Positions 39,193 to 47,769 of a DNA stretch of 57,895 bases are shown one piece after another. Numbering within the stretch: the stretch's first letter is position 1; every line of letters starts with the position of its first letter. Origin of the DNA: an uncultured Pelagibacteraceae bacterium. GTDB lineage: Bacteria > Pseudomonadota > Alphaproteobacteria > Pelagibacterales > Pelagibacteraceae. The DNA is taken from assembly GCA_902552035.1 (NCBI GenBank), contig CACDFC010000004.1, positions 1 to 57,895 of the forward strand. The letters run 5' to 3'. The translations under genes and the position numbers were made by a program. Under the pieces are notes generated by a model that saw only the letters and a list, made by a program, of their open reading frames with translations, ran no database searches and was not told the DNA's origin.

Positions 39193-40418
39193 GCAAATTC
39201 TTTTACGCACTTTATGATTTAGCAAATTCAGCTTATACCATGATTATAATTACGTTTGTTACTTCAGCATACTTTGCAAACCAAATAGTTGGTAATCCAC
39301 AGATTGGTGCAGCGTATTGGCAATGGACAGCAGGTCTTTGTGGAATTTTAATCGCACTAACCGGTCCACTACTAGGAGCGTTTGCGGATAAGAAACCTGA
39401 AGGAAAAATAAATTTTTTACAATTATCTACACTACTTTGTATTTTGATAACAGGTTTGTTCTGGTTTGCTAAGCCAAATGAAAATTATATTTTTTTTACA
39501 TTAATAATTTTTTTTATTTCTAATTATTGTTATGAAGTTGGATCTATTTTTTATAATTCACTTTTAAAAAAATGTTCTAGCGAAAAAGATATTGGAAGAA
39601 CATCTGGATTTGGTTTTGCTCTTGGATACCTAGGATCGGTTCCAATAATTTTAATTTCACTTTATTTGTTTGTGCTTCCTGAAAAAACTTTATTTGGTTT
39701 AGACAAAAATAAATTTGAACACATAAGATTTATTCCAATTGTTGTATCATGTTGGTTTTTAATATTTTCTTTGCCAATGATTTATTATTTTAAAAAAAAA
39801 TTAGTTTATGAAAAAGATAATGATAAAAATTCTACTTATAAAAAAATATTTGAATTGATATGGAATAATAAATTTACTTCTGTTGGCAAATTTCTTTTAG
39901 CAAGAATGATTTATTCCGATGCACTTATAGTTTTAATTGCAGGTGGTGGAGTTTATGCTTCAGGAGTATTTGGTTTTTCACAAGGTGAATTACTTAAGCT
40001 TGCAATCTATGGAAACATTGTTGCGTTCATCGGTGTTTTGTTTGGTGGTTATTTAAATGACAAGATATCTTCTAAAATAATTATTTTAATTTGTATTGCA
40101 GTGTTAACTTGTACAGTAATCTACGGATCTTTGATTGCTCAGACAAAGAGTCAATTTTTTTATAACGTTATGTTTATATCTTTTTTTATTGGTTCTATAC
40201 AAAGTGCAAGCAGAGTTATGATGACGAAATTACTTAGCACTAATGATTTAGGAAAAGGTTTTGGATTATTTAGTTTTTCTGGAAGAATTACAGCTTTCGC
40301 AGGTCCTTTAACAGTTGGCACTATAACTTATTTGTATTCTCAAAGAATTGGTTTCTTATCTGTCTCAATTTTTTTTATTTTGGGTTTTATTCTTATGCTT
40401 TCAACTAAAAATGTATAA
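39189..40418 (+). CDS. UMF1/Atg22-type MFS transporter
   Basis: This 409-residue membrane protein has about twelve helices. It starts FYALYDLANSAYTMIIITFV, the family signature (YDxANSAY), and contains GFALGYLGSVPIIL, both typical of UMF1/Vba22-like permeases in bacteria. Substrates are unknown; amino acids or peptides are possible. The ATG overlaps the regulator stop by four bases. It ends the 37013-40418 operon, after which a 516-base gene-free region begins. Confidence 0.85.
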   Translation: MSKFFYALYDLANSAYTMIIITFVTSAYFANQIVGNPQIGAAYWQWTAGLCGILIALTGPLLGAFADKKPEGKINFLQLSTLLCILITGLFWFAKPNENYIFFTLIIFFISNYCYEVGSIFYNSLLKKCSSEKDIGRTSGFGFALGYLGSVPIILISLYLFVLPEKTLFGLDKNKFEHIRFIPIVVSCWFLIFSLPMIYYFKKKLVYEKDNDKNSTYKKIFELIWNNKFTSVGKFLLARMIYSDALIVLIAGGGVYASGVFGFSQGELLKLAIYGNIVAFIGVLFGGYLNDKISSKIIILICIAVLTCTVIYGSLIAQTKSQFFYNVMFISFFIGSIQSASRVMMTKLLSTNDLGKGFGLFSFSGRITAFAGPLTVGTITYLYSQRIGFLSVSIFFILGFILMLSTKNV

Positions 40419-40934
40419 AAAAAAATAAATACTACTTAAAATTGTAAAATTTATCATTTGAAAAGCAAAATTTAGACTATTCTTCTTCTAATTTAAGGTG
40501 AATCCAAAAAAATTTTATTTTTTTTAGTATAAAAATGAATTTGGAAAAAAAAATGTTTAGGTCTAACACAAAAAAAAATTGCTCTAACACAAAAATAAAA
40601 TTTTAAGTTGTAAAATTAAAATTTGTTGATTTTATTGACTTTTTTAAAAATTATTAAAATTATTTTTCTCTAACACAAATGAAGAATTTTGCAAAATTTT
40701 ATGTTGTGTTAGAGTTTTTGTAAATTGTGTTAGAGAATTATGTAAATTTAAAAAAAAATAAAAAATATAATTTTTATCTCAAATTACAAAAAGTGTTGAT
40801 TTACGTGGTTTATTTAACTTATTATTAAATAATTGCCCAAAATAGGTATATTGATATTTTTTTTGTGTTAGACTTTTACTAAAATTGTGTTAGAGATTCG
40901 TAATTATGTTTAAGTAACAAAAAAAAATAAACTT
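40419..40934. other. 516-base gene-free region upstream of the pilMN operon
   Basis: This is the longest intergenic stretch in the window. It is extremely A/T-rich. It contains no convincing reading frame in either strand, but holds the seven-copy 11-base motif array (40561-40895) described separately. No classical terminator is visible after the transporter gene. The pilMN ATG at 40935 is preceded by a poly-A stretch and no strong Shine-Dalgarno. Confidence 0.8.
40561..40895. repeat. Seven-copy array of an 11-base motif, probable multi-site operator
   Basis: Consensus (C/G)TCTAACACAA. Forward copies: 40561-40571 (GTC form), 40582-40592, 40668-40678. Reverse-complement copies: 40704-40714, 40725-40735, 40863-40873 (GTC form), 40885-40895. 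Copies 1-2, 4-5 and 6-7 are direct pairs with starts 21, 21 and 22 bases apart, about two helical turns. Copies 3 and 4 form a perfect 11-base inverted repeat with a 25-base spacer. I saw no further copies elsewhere in the window. The conserved motif stands out in otherwise degenerate A/T-rich DNA. A co-operatively binding regulator upstream of the pilus operon is the simplest reading. Confidence 0.8.
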
Positions 40935-43304
40935 ATGAGTGAAGACGAAGATAAAAAAAATATTTCTGATAACGAGTCGAAGATTGATGAAAATCAATCT
41001 GAAGTAGAAAATTCTTCTACTGATGACAGCACTGAACAAAAAACAGAGCAAATTTCAGATAACAACCAGAATTTACAACCAGATAACGAACCAAGTGCTT
41101 CTGAAAAAGAAATAACGCCAGAAAATAAAAGTTTAGATGTTGAAAATACAGCACAAATAACTTCAGAGAGTGAAAGTGAAGAAAATAAAAAAAAAGAACA
41201 CGAAGTAATTCACAAGAAAGATGGAAGATTACATATTTATGTAAGACAAGATAAGTACAAGGGTGAATTAAAATCAAAAAATTGGGTCGGTAGACTTTAT
41301 CACGATGGAAAACAAAAAATTTCATCCTCTGGCACACCTAATTTAGAAGAAGCAATTCCAATTTTAGAAAAATGGTTCGACGATGTTGTTTCTGGTAAAG
41401 AAAAAGAAAAAGAAGTTCAAGCACAAAGTGTTGCAACTGAGCAAACTTCTATACAGTCTGATAATTCTAATCAAATTGAAAATATTCAAGCAACAAACCA
41501 ATCAACTACAACAACAGAAACTAAAAATGATACAACCAATTTAAATCAAGTTGATGATGAAGGAACTGAAAATAAAAAATCTAAATTTGCATTCTTAGAT
41601 AATTTAAAAAATATTAAATTTAAAAAACCAGATTTTATTAAAAATAGTTCAGTATCAAAAAGCTCTTTGCCTGCCGGAGAATTTTCTAAAAAGATAGGAA
41701 GTTTTTTTAAATCTAAAATTGGAAAATCTTCAGTTAAAGGTGAAGAAATTGTAGGAGTAGAATTATCTAATAAAGAAATAAGATTAGCTCAACTTTCAAG
41801 CAATAAATCAAATCAATGGGTGCTTGATAAATTTTATGTTCACCCAGTAAATTTGCCAGATGATGCAAATATTTTAGATAACGGTGAAAAATTAGGAGCT
41901 GAACTTACAATTGCGTTACAGAAATCTAAAATTACTACAATGAATGCTGCGATTGCAATTCCTGTTACTAGTGCGATCATTAGAGTAGTAACAGCTCCTT
42001 TAATGAAGGATGAAGAATTACAAAAAGCTATTGAAACTAATTCACTTTGGGAAAATTTAGTTCAATTAACAGATAATCTTGATGATTACTCAATTTTCCA
42101 CCAAGTTATAAATAGAAATGAAAAAGCTAACACAATGGATATATTATTTGTTGCATCAAAATTAGCTGACATTAATAATTACACATCAATTATAAAACAA
42201 AGCAATCTTAATCCAGTAATTATTGATGTAAAATGTTTTGCACTTAAATCTGCGGTTGACCAAATAAATCAAATTTCAAATAAGTCTGAGGACGCAAATC
42301 TAACTGCTGTATTAGAGTTTGGTTTAGACGAAAATTACCTTATGATTTTATATGATAATAACCCTATTATTACTGATATATTTTTAAGAGGTCAGGATAG
42401 AAAAATACTTTTAGAGTCACAAGATATAGAAGAAAAAGAGGCTCTAGTTAGAAGGTTTATTACACAAGTAAAACAAGCAGTTCAGGATTTTGAAACAAAA
42501 TATGAAAGAAGAATAAGAAATATAAAAGTTGTTTCGGATTTAAATAATGTAGAAGATTTTTTATCTAGTTTTAGAAAAAATCTTATTAACGTAGGTTTTA
42601 ATTTGTTTGACCCAATGGATGGATTGTTAATTCCTCAGCAAAATAAAGAAAAAGTAAATTTACCTAATAGATCTTATTTATCAACAGTCGTTGGTCTTGC
42701 ATTTAGAAAATTAGATGTATTTGGATATTATAAATTTGTTACTGCTGTTAAAAATATAAATTTATTACCTGATAGAAAAGGAATGATTAAAGAGAAAAAG
42801 ATGAAAGCTTTTTCTAATTTTGCTTTTAAAGGAATAGGAGCAACAGTACTAGTAATTTATACAATTCTCTTTGGTTTATCTTTTTGGAACATTTATTCTT
42901 ATAACGTTAAATTAGCTGACTACGATAACGTTCTTAAAACTCATAAATCTAAAAAGCTGGAAAAAGAAAAAATTGCTAAAGAGATGTCAAAAATTACAAA
43001 AACTTTAAGATTAAGTAAAACTTTAAAATCTAATAAAAAAATTAGTTATAGAATTTTAGCACAAGTTGCTATGAGCGTACCTAAAAGAGTAAAATTTGCT
43101 TCAGTAGATTATAATGGAAGTAATCAAATTGTAATTAAAGGACAAGCACAAAGTGACCAAGATATTTTAAAATTAATAGCGAATTTGGGTTCACAAGAAT
43201 TAATAGATCAAGCTTCTTTAGGGCAAATGAATTACAGTGGCTCAACCAGTGCATCTGCGGATACAAAAAAAAAGTTTGTGGTTTTTGTAAAATTAAAAGG
43301 ATAA
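40935..43304 (+). CDS. Fused PilM-PilN pilus assembly protein with an extra N-terminal region
   Basis: The 789-residue protein has four parts. Residues 1-90 are acidic and disordered. Residues 91-155 form a small domain predicted as three strands and a helix (GRLHIYVRQ, NWVGRLYHDGKQ, TPNLEEAIPILEKWF). Residues about 250-600 are PilM-like and actin-fold (EEIVGVELSNKEIRLAQLS at its start). Residues 608-789 are PilN-like: the motif INLLPDR (608-614), a membrane helix (about 633-652), a coiled coil, and a C-terminal alpha-beta domain. In separate systems the PilN INLLP motif docks into a groove of cytosolic PilM; here the two are covalently joined at exactly that motif. PilO follows four bases later. 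Confidence 0.85.
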   Translation: MSEDEDKKNISDNESKIDENQSEVENSSTDDSTEQKTEQISDNNQNLQPDNEPSASEKEITPENKSLDVENTAQITSESESEENKKKEHEVIHKKDGRLHIYVRQDKYKGELKSKNWVGRLYHDGKQKISSSGTPNLEEAIPILEKWFDDVVSGKEKEKEVQAQSVATEQTSIQSDNSNQIENIQATNQSTTTTETKNDTTNLNQVDDEGTENKKSKFAFLDNLKNIKFKKPDFIKNSSVSKSSLPAGEFSKKIGSFFKSKIGKSSVKGEEIVGVELSNKEIRLAQLSSNKSNQWVLDKFYVHPVNLPDDANILDNGEKLGAELTIALQKSKITTMNAAIAIPVTSAIIRVVTAPLMKDEELQKAIETNSLWENLVQLTDNLDDYSIFHQVINRNEKANTMDILFVASKLADINNYTSIIKQSNLNPVIIDVKCFALKSAVDQINQISNKSEDANLTAVLEFGLDENYLMILYDNNPIITDIFLRGQDRKILLESQDIEEKEALVRRFITQVKQAVQDFETKYERRIRNIKVVSDLNNVEDFLSSFRKNLINVGFNLFDPMDGLLIPQQNKEKVNLPNRSYLSTVVGLAFRKLDVFGYYKFVTAVKNINLLPDRKGMIKEKKMKAFSNFAFKGIGATVLVIYTILFGLSFWNIYSYNVKLADYDNVLKTHKSKKLEKEKIAKEMSKITKTLRLSKTLKSNKKISYRILAQVAMSVPKRVKFASVDYNGSNQIVIKGQAQSDQDILKLIANLGSQELIDQASLGQMNYSGSTSASADTKKKFVVFVKLKG

Positions 43305-43308
43305 CTTT

Positions 43309-44004
43309 ATGGATTTAAAAAATATTAATTTAGATTTAAAAAATATTGATCTACAAACTATAAAGTCAAAAATTCAGGCTATAGATAAAAAAACTTTAAT
43401 CAAATTTGGTATTGGATTTGGTTCAGTGGTTTTATTTTTAATAATTTATTATGCAATTTTAAATCCAATAGTTAACAAGAAAAAAATCCAAATTGATGAC
43501 ATGCTATCAAAGCAAGATGAAATAACTCAATTTAATAATGAAATAAAAAAAGCAAAAAAAAGTATTAAAAAATTAACACCTGAGTATGAAAAATATTCAA
43601 CATTATTTCATAGTAAAGCTGAGGTAGAAGGATTGTATCAAACTCTAAGTGTATATGCTGGTCAAAATAATCTAGTTATTTCAAAAATTAAAAAAGGTAC
43701 TCCTTCTCCTATTACTAAAAAGGCTGCACTAGAAAGTATAAAAAAGAAAAAGAAGAAAAAGAGCAAAAAGAAGAAAACTGATGTAAAAGCCAAAAAGAAT
43801 ATTGCGTATTATAAAATACCAGTAAATTTTCAGATAAAAGGGAATTTCTTAGGATATATCAAATTTAAAAGGGAAGTTGCTATGTCTAGAAAAATGTTAA
43901 ATTTTGACAAAGAATCCATAAAAGTGGTAAAAGGTAATACAACCAGTACGGTAGTTGTGAGTGGAACATTAACAATAGTAGGTTTGCCAGATGAATTTTT
44001 TTAG
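43309..44004 (+). CDS. pilO: PilO, inner membrane alignment subcomplex
   Basis: The 231-residue bitopic protein has a cytosolic tail of repeated LKNINLDLKNIDL-type units, one membrane helix (about 37-56), a coiled coil (about 60-95), and a periplasmic ferredoxin-like domain (YKIPVNFQIKGNFLGYIKF is the family-like strand pattern). A lysine-rich insertion (about residues 145-165) interrupts this domain. PilO pairs with PilN and connects to PilP. Position between pilMN and pilP confirms the call. It overlaps the pilP start by 14 bases. Confidence 0.82.
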   Translation: MDLKNINLDLKNIDLQTIKSKIQAIDKKTLIKFGIGFGSVVLFLIIYYAILNPIVNKKKIQIDDMLSKQDEITQFNNEIKKAKKSIKKLTPEYEKYSTLFHSKAEVEGLYQTLSVYAGQNNLVISKIKKGTPSPITKKAALESIKKKKKKKSKKKKTDVKAKKNIAYYKIPVNFQIKGNFLGYIKFKREVAMSRKMLNFDKESIKVVKGNTTSTVVVSGTLTIVGLPDEFF

Positions 44005-44482
44005 ACTTATAATTATAACTCTGTTTATATTTATTTCTTCACAGAAAGTTTTTAGTGATAGTCATGATGCTAACATCGTTGAAAAAGCAAAAGAAATAAA
44101 TAAGCAAATTAAAGAAAAACAAACTCAAACACAACAAAGTTTAAATCAAGAATTAGTTGAAGAAGAACCTTTGCCTTTAAATGATCCTTTCGCAGGTGAT
44201 GCATCTACTGCCAGTACATTAATAACTAGTGAACCAACAAGTGCTTCCGCTAAATTAAGATCTTATAAATTAGTAGCTTCATTTAATGGTACTGACCAAA
44301 GTTTTGCAACATTGGTTGATGATTCAGGTGAGTTTTTAACTTTAGAATTAGACGAAGAATTATCAAATGGATTGAAACTCGTTGATGTAAATTTGAAACA
44401 TGCGGTTTTTGAAAAAGATGAGGATAGCAAGTTTTTAGTTATTAATTTTAAAAATCAGATAAAGGAAGTAGATGAATATTAA
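43991..44482 (+). CDS. pilP: PilP-like periplasmic linker protein
   Basis: The 163-residue precursor has a signal peptide (about 1-22, QKVFS-DS) without a lipobox, whereas PilP is usually a lipoprotein. A flexible charged, Gln-rich segment with PLNDPF follows, then a small beta domain (KLVASFNGTDQSFATLVDD, a PilP/GspC homology-region-like pattern). It would link PilN-PilO in the inner membrane to the PilQ secretin. Sequence similarity is weak, and the call rests mainly on gene order. It overlaps pilO by 14 and pilQ by 11 bases. Confidence 0.7.
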   Translation: MNFFRLIIITLFIFISSQKVFSDSHDANIVEKAKEINKQIKEKQTQTQQSLNQELVEEEPLPLNDPFAGDASTASTLITSEPTSASAKLRSYKLVASFNGTDQSFATLVDDSGEFLTLELDEELSNGLKLVDVNLKHAVFEKDEDSKFLVINFKNQIKEVDEY

Positions 44483-46010
44483 ATTTTCAAAAATTTTTGT
44501 AATATTTGTTTTGTTTGCTTCAATGCTATTAAGTGGTTGTACCTCTGACGGCAAGTTTGGAATAAAAAAATTTAAACATGAAACTCCATTAATTAAGGAC
44601 GATATAAAAAAGAAGGGGTCAATTGAAGTTGACAAGACTGCAAAAATGGGACCTCAGCCTGCAACTGGAGATGTTATTAAGTTAGGAAAAAGAAAACAAA
44701 TTTCGTCACAAAAACAAAGAAATTATCTTTTGATTTCAGATGATTACAAGCTTTTAAAACAAAACGTATCATTTAAATTTCAAAACCTAGACTATAAATC
44801 TGCTATGGAATTAATGGCTAAAGCAGGTGAAATAAATATTTTGATAGGTGATGAGGTTGCTGGTTCGGTGACTGCTCAGTTACTCAATGTTCCATGGGAC
44901 ACAGCATTTAATGCATTATTAGATTTAAAAAATTATGCAGCTGATTTTGATGTATCTAGCAATCTAATAAGAGTGCATTCACCATCTAATTTAACACAAC
45001 AAGAGTCTACAAAATCTGCAAGAGCACAAGCTGTTAAAAAGAAAGTAGAACTAGAGGACTCAGTCGAGCCAGTTGTTTCAGAAATATTTAGGCTTTATTA
45101 CATAAGTCCAGCAGAAGCAAAAGCAACATTAGATGAATTATTTAAAGCAGTCGATGAAGCTTCTGCATTAGTCCAAATTACAGAAGAAAAAACTACAAGA
45201 TCAATAATAGTAAGAGGTAAAGAAAAAGATTTAGATGTTGTAGATAAAATAATTAGAGAGATAGATGTTAGAACTAAACAAGTTTTAATTGAAGCATTTA
45301 TTGTCGAGGCAAACTCAGATTTTGAAAGAGCTCTTGGAACTAGACTGGGAGGCTACTATAAAAGAAAAGGAAATGTGGCAGGTGGTGTTCAATCAACAAG
45401 TACTGGAGCAGCAGGAATTGGGTCAGCAACAGCTGGTTTAGCTTCTACCACTGATAGTTTAACTGATTTTACTGCAGCTGGAGCTACAAGTGGAATAGGA
45501 ATATTAAGAAGTACTGGCTCTGCTGTATTAAAAACTGAAATTACTGCACTAGAAATCCAAGGCTTAGGAAAAACAATATCAAATCCAAAAATTTTCACTT
45601 TAGATAATCAAGTTGCAACAATTACTCAGGGTGAGGAAATACCATATCAGTCAAGTTCTTCAGAGGGAGCCGATACATCCTTTAAAGAGGCAGCTTTAAA
45701 AATGACAGTTACCCCAAGTATTATTGGTGACGGCAATGTTCTTTTGGATATTCAGGTTAATAATGATACTCCAAATAGGTCTAACCCAGGAGATCCAGCA
45801 ATTAACAAAATGGAAATAAGCACTAAACTTTTAGTTGCTGATGGTGACATTGTTGTAATTGGTGGAATTAAAAAGAACGCTGTTACTAACAGTAAATCAC
45901 AAACGCCAGGCGCTGGAGATGTCCCTGTATTAGGAAATTTATTTAAAGGTAAGTCAAATACTGATAACATGGATGAATTATTAGTATTTATTGCACCAAG
46001 GGTTTTATAG
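44472..46010 (+). CDS. pilQ: PilQ-type outer membrane secretin, lipoprotein
   Basis: The 512-residue precursor has a lipoprotein signal with lipobox LLSGC (Cys23). An STN/N0-like domain (VSFKFQNLDYKSAMELMAKA) is followed by an N1 domain and the secretin core, whose end reads DGDIVVIGGIKKNAV, then PVLGNLFKG and ELLVFIAPRVL. It forms the gated channel through which the pilus exits. It lacks the AMIN domains of longer PilQ proteins and is lipidated, so it may self-target without a separate pilotin; none was found in the window. pilB follows one base later. Confidence 0.92.
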   Translation: MNIKFSKIFVIFVLFASMLLSGCTSDGKFGIKKFKHETPLIKDDIKKKGSIEVDKTAKMGPQPATGDVIKLGKRKQISSQKQRNYLLISDDYKLLKQNVSFKFQNLDYKSAMELMAKAGEINILIGDEVAGSVTAQLLNVPWDTAFNALLDLKNYAADFDVSSNLIRVHSPSNLTQQESTKSARAQAVKKKVELEDSVEPVVSEIFRLYYISPAEAKATLDELFKAVDEASALVQITEEKTTRSIIVRGKEKDLDVVDKIIREIDVRTKQVLIEAFIVEANSDFERALGTRLGGYYKRKGNVAGGVQSTSTGAAGIGSATAGLASTTDSLTDFTAAGATSGIGILRSTGSAVLKTEITALEIQGLGKTISNPKIFTLDNQVATITQGEEIPYQSSSSEGADTSFKEAALKMTVTPSIIGDGNVLLDIQVNNDTPNRSNPGDPAINKMEISTKLLVADGDIVVIGGIKKNAVTNSKSQTPGAGDVPVLGNLFKGKSNTDNMDELLVFIAPRVL

Positions 46011-46011
46011 A

Positions 46012-47763
46012 ATGCTTAAAATTAGTAGAGAAAGTGAAATTAATTTAATTAATGTCTTAATTGATAATGACATAATTTCAGGAAAAGATTTAATTAACAT
46101 TAAAAAGGTAAGTACCGAAGGGAATAAATCTCAGATCGATGCTGTTTTCGAACTTAAACTAACTGATGAGGAAAAAATTCTTGACGTATTAGTTAAAGAG
46201 CAAAATCTCGAGGTTGTAGATCTCTCTAAAATTCAAATTGTCGAGGAAGTCAAAAGTGTTCTACCTTCAAATTATATTAACGTAAATTTTGTTGCACCAT
46301 TTAAAGTTGACGGAAAAACTCTTCATATTGCAATTTCTGATAGTTCTAAACTTGGTTTGATGAGAAATTTAAAAGCTATTACCAAAAAAAATATTGAACT
46401 TCATGCAGCTAAAGTATCGCAAATTTCAGAATTTATTGAAAAACTTTTATCAGAGAGTGGAGATGTAACTACAGATACAATTAGAAAAGAGAATAAAGAA
46501 AAAACAAAAACTTTTGACTCTGATTTAGGTGAAGCAGGGGAGGTTTTAGAAAAAAAACCAGAAGAAGATATCGAAGCCATAGAAAACGAGTCTGAAGTTA
46601 TAAAATTTAGTACTGCTGTAGTAGCAGATGCAATAAAGTCAGGTGTTAGTGATATTCATATAGAGCCCTATAGGTTTAGCTCAAGAGTGCGTTACAGATT
46701 AGATGGTATGTTAACTGAACAAGAACAGTATAGGAAATTTCTTCACGATAATTATGGTGCAGTTGTAACCCGTTTTAAAATTATGGGTAAGCTTGATATA
46801 GCAGAGAGAAGACTGCCTCAAGATGGAGCTATTAATTTTAAAATTGACGGGAAAGTAGTCGATTTACGTTTATCTATTTTACCGACCGCAAATAATGAAA
46901 GAATAGTAATGAGGGTTTTAAACAAAGATGCGGGCGATATTACTTTAGAGCAATTAAACTTTGACGATGTTGATTTAAAAAATTTAAGAAAAGCAATACA
47001 TGGCACTCAAGGGTTGATACTTGTAACTGGACCAACTGGTTCGGGAAAATCAACAACTCTTTATAGTATTCTTAAAGAAGTCAGCAAACCTCACTTAAAT
47101 ATATTAACAGCAGAGGATCCAGTTGAATATGAATTAGATGGAGTAGGTCAAGTTCAAATTAAGGATGATATAGGATTAAGTTTTGCTGCTGCATTGAGAT
47201 CATTTTTAAGACAAGACCCAGAAATAATATTAGTTGGGGAGATGAGAGATAAAGAGACAGTTGATATTGGACTAAAAGCTGCGCTTACAGGACACTTGGT
47301 ATTTAGCACACTTCACACTAATGATGCTCCAAGCACAATAACTAGATTACAGAACATGGGAACGCCTGATTATTTAATAAGTGCTGCTTGCCAAATGGTT
47401 TTGGCACAAAGGTTAGCTAGAAGATCGTGTAAAGATTGTAGAGTTCCTGACGACGATGTTACTCCAAAGGTTTTACAGGATTTAGGTTTTAGCCCAGAGC
47501 AAGCATCGAGAGTTAAAGCGCTGAAAGGAAAAGGTTGTCCTAAATGTAAAGACAGTGGGTACAAAGGTAGACAAGGTATCTATGAAATTTTGGTTGTTTC
47601 AAAGCCAGTTAAAGAAGCAATCTTAAGAAAAGCAACAACACCTGAATTGAGAGAAATAGCAATTAAAGAGGGATTTCAAACAATGCAGGATATGGGCAGA
47701 AGATTAATTGCAAATGGAGAGCTAAACTTCAGAGAGTACGAAAGAGTTTTATCGGCTTCATAG
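46012..47763 (+). CDS. pilB: Type IV pilus extension ATPase PilB
   Basis: I chose the ATG at 46012, right after the pilQ stop, rather than an in-frame TTG at 45991 inside pilQ; this gives 583 residues. An N-terminal MshEN/T2SSE_N domain precedes the GspE/PilB ATPase domain with Walker A GPTGSGKST (340-348), Asp box (ILTAEDPVEY), Walker B (DPEIILVGEMRD), and His box (GHLVFSTLHTND). A tetracysteine zinc motif (SCKDC and GCPKCKDSGYKGR, about 472-520) is characteristic of extension ATPases. PilB polymerises pilins with PilC. Confidence 0.94.
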   Translation: MLKISRESEINLINVLIDNDIISGKDLINIKKVSTEGNKSQIDAVFELKLTDEEKILDVLVKEQNLEVVDLSKIQIVEEVKSVLPSNYINVNFVAPFKVDGKTLHIAISDSSKLGLMRNLKAITKKNIELHAAKVSQISEFIEKLLSESGDVTTDTIRKENKEKTKTFDSDLGEAGEVLEKKPEEDIEAIENESEVIKFSTAVVADAIKSGVSDIHIEPYRFSSRVRYRLDGMLTEQEQYRKFLHDNYGAVVTRFKIMGKLDIAERRLPQDGAINFKIDGKVVDLRLSILPTANNERIVMRVLNKDAGDITLEQLNFDDVDLKNLRKAIHGTQGLILVTGPTGSGKSTTLYSILKEVSKPHLNILTAEDPVEYELDGVGQVQIKDDIGLSFAAALRSFLRQDPEIILVGEMRDKETVDIGLKAALTGHLVFSTLHTNDAPSTITRLQNMGTPDYLISAACQMVLAQRLARRSCKDCRVPDDDVTPKVLQDLGFSPEQASRVKALKGKGCPKCKDSGYKGRQGIYEILVVSKPVKEAILRKATTPELREIAIKEGFQTMQDMGRRLIANGELNFREYERVLSAS

Positions 47764-47769
47764 AAAATT

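Noticed and set aside
40419..40934. Replication origin or CRISPR array in the gene-free region
   Set aside because: The repeats are short, unevenly spaced and in two orientations, unlike CRISPR, and no DnaA-box cluster, dnaA, parA or other origin-linked gene is nearby.
45991..46011. Earlier TTG start for pilB inside pilQ
   Set aside because: The ATG at 46012 is directly after the pilQ stop and gives a normal PilB N-terminus; the extra residues are not family-like.
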